Source: Halomonas sp. MCCC 1A13316 | GTDB lineage: Bacteria; Pseudomonadota; Gammaproteobacteria; Pseudomonadales; Halomonadaceae | Length of the DNA stretch: 64,000 nt | Assembly (NCBI RefSeq): GCF_014931605.1 | Contig: NZ_CP053382.1 | Span: forward strand, 2,852,001-2,916,000 | Reading direction: 5' to 3' | In this document: positions 60,474 through 64,000 of the stretch, one piece after another | Numbering within the stretch: position 1 is the first letter of the stretch | Layout of the letters: every line of letters starts with the position of its first letter | Notes under the pieces: model-generated | Databases searched by the model: none | What the model was told of the DNA's origin: nothing | Seen by the model: only the letters and a program-made list of their open reading frames with translations | Program-made: the position numbers and the translations under genes

Positions 60474-61937
60474 TCACATCAGCACGATGTCGTACTGCTC
60501 CTGGGAGTAGTGGCCCTCGACCTGAAAGCGAATGGTCTTACCGATGAACGCCTCCAGGTCGGCGACCGCCGCGGACTCCTCGTCGAGCAAGCGATCCACC
60601 ACCTGCTGAGAGGCCAGCACCATGTAGGTTTCGGCGCTGTAGGCGCGCTCTTCGCGCAGGATCTCACGAAAAATCTCGTAGCATACCGTCTCGGCGGTCT
60701 TCAGCGTGCCGCGGCCACCGCAGGTGGGGCACGATTCGCACAGGGTCTGCTCCAAGCTTTCGCGGGTGCGCTTGCGGGTCAACTGCACCAGTCCGAGTTC
60801 AGTGACACCGGTGCACTTGGTCTTGGCGTGGTCGCGCTCGAGTGCCTTTTCGAGTACTCGTAGCACCTGACGTTGATGCTCCGTGTCCTCCATGTCGATG
60901 AAATCGATGATGATGATGCCACCCAGATTACGCAATCGCAGCTGGCGGGCAATGGCGTTGGCCGCCTCGAGGTTGGTCTTGAAGATGGTTTCCTCAAGGT
61001 TGCGATGGCCCACGTAACCACCAGTATTGACATCGATGGTGGTCATTGCCTCGGTAGGATCGATCACCAGGTATCCACCGGACTTCAACTGCACCTTGCG
61101 CCCCAGCGCCTTCTGAATCTCGTCCTCGACGCTGTAGAGGTCGAAGATCGGGCGCTCTCCGGGATAGTACTCGATACGTGCCGAGGAATCGGGCATGAAC
61201 TCCTCGGCGAACTCCAGCAGCTTGACGTAGTTCTCCCGCGAGTCGATGCGCACCTTCTCGATCTCGTCGCGCATCAAGTCGCGCAGGGTGCGGATGAACA
61301 GCGGCAGGTCGTCGTAGATCACGCTGGGCGCCGGAGCGGTCACCTTGCGCTCGCTGACCTTGCGCCACAATCGCAAGAGAAAGTGCATGTCGGCGTAGAG
61401 CTCGTCCTTGCCCACGTTCTCCGCCGCCGTGCGCACGATGAAACCGCCGGTGATCTCGATCTCCTGCTCGCCCTGACAGAGCTCGAGAAGCTCGCGCAAT
61501 CGCTCGCGCTCACGCTCGTCCTCGATGCGCTGGGAAACCCCATGATGAGGCGAGTCGGGCATGTAGACCAGATAGCGCGACGGCACCGACAGGTGGGTGG
61601 TCAACCGCGCGCCCTTGGAAGCGATGGGATCCTTGGTGACCTGAACCACCAGGGCTTGCCCCTCGTGAAGCAACTGGCCGATGGAAGCCTGCTCCTCCGG
61701 CGGAGTGCCGGGCGGCATGACTTCGTGGGCATGGATGAAGGCCGCCCGGTCGAGGCCGATATCGACAAAGGCAGCTTGCATACCGGGGAGCACCCGAACC
61801 ACGCGGCCCTTGTAGATATTGCCGACAATGCCACGGCGACGCGTACGTTCGATCAGCGCCTCCTGCAGCACGCCGTTCTCCACCACCGCCACGCGGGTTT
61901 CCATCGGCGTCAGGTTGATCAGTACTTCGCCGCTCAT
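60474..61937 (-). CDS. rng: Ribonuclease G
   Basis: RNase G trims the 5' end of 16S rRNA and degrades some mRNAs. The 487-residue protein has an S1 domain at about residues 38-125 (NIYKGRVVRVLPGMQAAFVD), the RNase H-like domain with DVNTGGYVGHRNLEETI, the catalytic aspartates in IIIIDFIDMED and downstream, and the zinc-link CESCPTCGGRGTL. It lacks the long C-terminal scaffold of RNase E, which sets its name. The gene lies seven bases before yhdP. Confidence 0.97.
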   Translation of the reverse strand: MSGEVLINLTPMETRVAVVENGVLQEALIERTRRRGIVGNIYKGRVVRVLPGMQAAFVDIGLDRAAFIHAHEVMPPGTPPEEQASIGQLLHEGQALVVQVTKDPIASKGARLTTHLSVPSRYLVYMPDSPHHGVSQRIEDERERERLRELLELCQGEQEIEITGGFIVRTAAENVGKDELYADMHFLLRLWRKVSERKVTAPAPSVIYDDLPLFIRTLRDLMRDEIEKVRIDSRENYVKLLEFAEEFMPDSSARIEYYPGERPIFDLYSVEDEIQKALGRKVQLKSGGYLVIDPTEAMTTIDVNTGGYVGHRNLEETIFKTNLEAANAIARQLRLRNLGGIIIIDFIDMEDTEHQRQVLRVLEKALERDHAKTKCTGVTELGLVQLTRKRTRESLEQTLCESCPTCGGRGTLKTAETVCYEIFREILREERAYSAETYMVLASQQVVDRLLDEESAAVADLEAFIGKTIRFQVEGHYSQEQYDIVLM

Positions 61938-61989
61938 GCGGAAATCCTTGTCCAGTTTCGTCTCGCCGCATTATGACATAGTGATGCGG

Positions 61990-62595
61990 CTAGACAGCAT
62001 TTCCGACTGCATGCCACAGTGGCACGCCCTGTCGCGTCAGCAGCTGCGCCGTCTCGAACAACGGCAACCCGACCACCGCCGAGTGGCTGCCCTCGATTCG
62101 TTCGACGAAGACCGCCGCCAGTCCCTGGATGGCATAGCCACCCGCCTTGTCGACGGGCTCACCGGTCGCCCAGTAGGCCGCCATTTCCCTATCGTCTATC
62201 CGGCGCATGAAAACCCGCGTGGCCACGCACACGTCGAGCAACCCGGCGGGTCCCGTCACGGCTACGGCGGTGAGCACCTCATGGGCGCGACCCGACAGCA
62301 TTTGCAGCATGGCGGCGGCTTCGGCCTGATCGGCGGGCTTGCCCAGGATCCGCCCATCGCACACCACGGCGGTATCCGACCCCAGCGTCGGCAGCGTCGT
62401 GCGCCGACTTCCTGCCATGGCCTTCTCGCGCGCCAGCCGCAGGACATACGCGTCAGGACGCTCTTCATGGAGAGGCGTTTCGTCGATATCAACCGGTTGC
62501 ACATCAACCACCACACCGATACCGGCCAGCAGCTCTCGTCGGCGCGGCGAAGACGATGCCAGACACAGCACGGCAGGGCTCGAACTATCGATCAT
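61990..62595 (-). CDS. maf: Maf-type nucleoside triphosphate pyrophosphatase (YhdE)
   Basis: Maf proteins hydrolyse dTTP, UTP and modified nucleotides, and overexpression blocks septation. The 201-residue protein has the N-terminal [17 protein letters not shown] loop, [35 protein letters not shown] with the metal-binding Asp, and [20 protein letters not shown]. This last pattern matches the dTTP/UTP-specific YhdE branch. It stands between rng and mreD as usual, 13 bases after mreD. Confidence 0.94.
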   Translation of the reverse strand: MIDSSSPAVLCLASSSPRRRELLAGIGVVVDVQPVDIDETPLHEERPDAYVLRLAREKAMAGSRRTTLPTLGSDTAVVCDGRILGKPADQAEAAAMLQMLSGRAHEVLTAVAVTGPAGLLDVCVATRVFMRRIDDREMAAYWATGEPVDKAGGYAIQGLAAVFVERIEGSHSAVVGLPLFETAQLLTRQGVPLWHAVGNAV

Positions 62596-62608
62596 AGCCG
62601 GCGCTCCA

Positions 62609-63100
62609 TCAGTCGTTTCGTGCCAGACGGCGCTCGAAGGCCTGAAACATGGTGACCAGCCAGGGCCATAGCACCGCCCCGATCAACGAGGGCAGCAAGA
62701 AAGCAAGGTGCATCGAGAAGGGACCGAACAGCGTACGCAACCACTGCTCGACCAGTTGCACCAACCCCAGCAACACCAGTATCAGCAGCGCCTGCTGCAC
62801 GAGGGAGTAGGTACGAAAGCGTGGATAGACCAGCGCCGAGAGAAAGGCCAGCAATGACAGGGTCAGGGCGTTCTGCCCAAGTGGCGCCCCCTCGATGAGG
62901 TCGAGCAGAATGCCGAGCACGAAGCCGTGGAAGACTCCGACTCGATCGGGAGTGGTCATGCACCAGTAGATCAGCATCAGGCCGAGCCAGTCGGGGCGCC
63001 AGATCTGCCAGCCTTCGGCCAGGGGCATCACCTGCAGGCATAGCGCCAACAGCAGCGTGAGCCACACCCAGGCAAGAGGCGTTCGAGGTCCGCTCGGCAT
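62609..63100 (-). CDS. mreD: Rod shape-determining protein MreD
   Basis: MreD is an inner-membrane part of the elongation machinery that works with MreC and MreB to place side-wall peptidoglycan synthesis. The 163-residue protein has five to six membrane helices, including [28 protein letters not shown] and [18 protein letters not shown], with the family segment [20 protein letters not shown]. The ATG shares one base with the mreC stop (TGATG). The frame open to 63172 overlaps mreC. Confidence 0.94.
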   Translation of the reverse strand: MPSGPRTPLAWVWLTLLLALCLQVMPLAEGWQIWRPDWLGLMLIYWCMTTPDRVGVFHGFVLGILLDLIEGAPLGQNALTLSLLAFLSALVYPRFRTYSLVQQALLILVLLGLVQLVEQWLRTLFGPFSMHLAFLLPSLIGAVLWPWLVTMFQAFERRLARND

Positions 63101-64000
63101 CAGTCCGATCCCTCCATGTCGGGGGTGATGAGAGCGTCGACCTCGGCCTCTTCGGGCAGTTCGAGATCCCACATTTCGTCGTCGGGAACCGGTGCCGGCT
63201 CAGGCGGAAAGATCAATAGAAAATGGCGCGACCGCTGAAGGCGCGCCACGGGCTCGGCCGTCACCCGCGCGAACGGCTGCCCCGGGTCGTGAACCACTTC
63301 GGTGACTCTCGCCACCGGGTAGCCTGGTGGAAATCGACCCGCCAGGCCCGAGGTCACCAACAGGTCGCCTTCACGGATATCGGCAGTGTCAGGCACGTGC
63401 ACGACGCGCAGGGAGTCGTACTGTCCGCTCCCTTGAAGCACGAAACGCAGCCCGTTGCGATTGACCTGGACCGGCAACGCATGGCTTGCATCCGCTAGCA
63501 TCAGCACCCGGCTGGAGTAGGCCGAAACGGCCGTCACTTGCCCCACCAGGCCCGACGCGTCCAGCACCGGCTGGCCCACGAAGACACCGTTGCGACGTCC
63601 ACGGTCGATCACCATCTGGTGGGTGAACGGGTCGGAATCCAGAGATAACAGCTCGGCAGTGATGTACTCCGCCTCCGCGCGCTCAGCGGCACCCAGCAGC
63701 TCACGCAGGCGCACGTTTTCCGCCGTCAGGCTCGACATGTGCTGTACCCGATGGGACAGATGCAGGATCTGCTCGCGCAGGCGGCGGTTCTCCTCCACCA
63801 GGGCACGCTGATCGGAAAGCGCCAGCGAGCCCCAGGCCAGTACGTCGCTAGGCACGGCTACCAGCCACTGGACCGGCGCAACGATGGTGGTGAGCTGTGC
63901 GCGCACCTCTTCCATACGGGTGAAACGATGATCGACGAACATTAGAGCAGAAGCAGCCACCGCACATAACAGCATGCGGTAGCCAGGCACAGAACCGTGC
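63100..64000 (-). CDS. mreC: Rod shape-determining protein MreC, 5' end cut by the window
   Basis: MreC is a bitopic periplasmic scaffold that couples MreB to the elongation synthases RodA and PBP2. At least 300 residues are present. A membrane helix (MLLCAVAASALMFVD) precedes a coiled coil (ALVEENRRLREQILHLSHRV) and the beta domain with PFTHQMVIDRGRRNGVFVGQ, quoted in part, and VTSGLAGRFPPGYPVA. A GTG at 63990 could be read as the start, but the frame stays open to the edge and relatives have about 20 residues before the helix, so the true start is probably beyond 64000. Confidence 0.95.
   Translation of the reverse strand, partial: HGSVPGYRMLLCAVAASALMFVDHRFTRMEEVRAQLTTIVAPVQWLVAVPSDVLAWGSLALSDQRALVEENRRLREQILHLSHRVQHMSSLTAENVRLRELLGAAERAEAEYITAELLSLDSDPFTHQMVIDRGRRNGVFVGQPVLDASGLVGQVTAVSAYSSRVLMLADASHALPVQVNRNGLRFVLQGSGQYDSLRVVHVPDTADIREGDLLVTSGLAGRFPPGYPVARVTEVVHDPGQPFARVTAEPVARLQRSRHFLLIFPPEPAPVPDDEMWDLELPEEAEVDALITPDMEGSD

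Noticed and set aside
58943..60547. A 534-codon open frame on the plus strand opposite yhdP
   Set aside because: Antisense shadow of a long high-GC gene; YhdP is intact on the minus strand.

Overview
The window looks like chromosome of a high-GC gammaproteobacterium. I infer a member of the Halomonadaceae (Halomonas or Chromohalobacter type), because the protein sequences are gammaproteobacterial and the gene order from rsmI to rplM and from degS to mreC closely follows Pseudomonas while differing in detail. There are no insertion sequences, phage genes, CRISPR arrays or toxin-antitoxin loci. The window is almost entirely conserved core genome, and nearly every gene can be named. I did not find a new multi-gene system. 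What is unusual lies mainly in regulatory DNA between genes.

Layout. (1) 194-6242, plus strand: biotin genes bioB-F-H-C-D, a tRNA-Leu(UAG) with its own promoter, then bioA. A bidirectional terminator separates them from the next block. (2) 6309-23878, minus strand, transcribed right to left: the division and cell wall (dcw) cluster rsmH-ftsL-ftsI-murE-murF-mraY-murD-ftsW-murG-murC-ddlB-ftsQ-ftsA-ftsZ-lpxC. No mraZ is present; the RNase P RNA gene rnpB lies directly upstream of rsmH. (3) 24361-33711: rsmI (minus), then lpoA-yraN-gmhA-dolP (plus), then sspB, sspA, petABC (cytochrome bc1 complex) and rplM-rpsI (minus). (4) 33884-37846: zapE (minus), yhcB/zapG (plus), a Nif3-like gene (minus) and the periplasmic protease degS/algW (plus). 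(5) 37884-44768, minus: murA-hisG-hisD, ibaG, and the lipid transport genes mlaFEDCB. (6) 44909-53090, plus: yrbG, kdsD-kdsC-lptC-lptA-lptB (Kdo synthesis and LPS export), then rpoN-hpf-ptsN-rapZ-ptsO (sigma-54 and nitrogen PTS). (7) 53150-64000: pmbA (minus), darP (plus), then tldD-yhdP-rng-maf-mreD-mreC (minus). mreC runs off the right edge.

The common theme is the cell envelope: peptidoglycan precursors (mur, mraY, ddlB), septation (fts, zapE), elongation (mre), lipid A and LPS (lpxC, kds, lpt), outer-membrane lipid homeostasis (mla, dolP, yhdP), synthase activation (lpoA) and envelope stress signalling (degS). Many genes overlap by 1-8 bases, which suggests translational coupling.

The best lead is a pair of directly repeated -24/-12 (sigma-54 type) promoter elements just upstream of rpoN, the gene for sigma-54 itself. 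Other leads are two equally spaced inverted repeats in front of bioB that resemble biotin-repressor operators, a perfect palindrome that supplies the -10 hexamers of two divergent promoters between the Nif3-like gene and degS, and the rnpB-rsmH junction without mraZ or an obvious terminator. No stretch over 300 bases lacks a gene once rnpB is counted.
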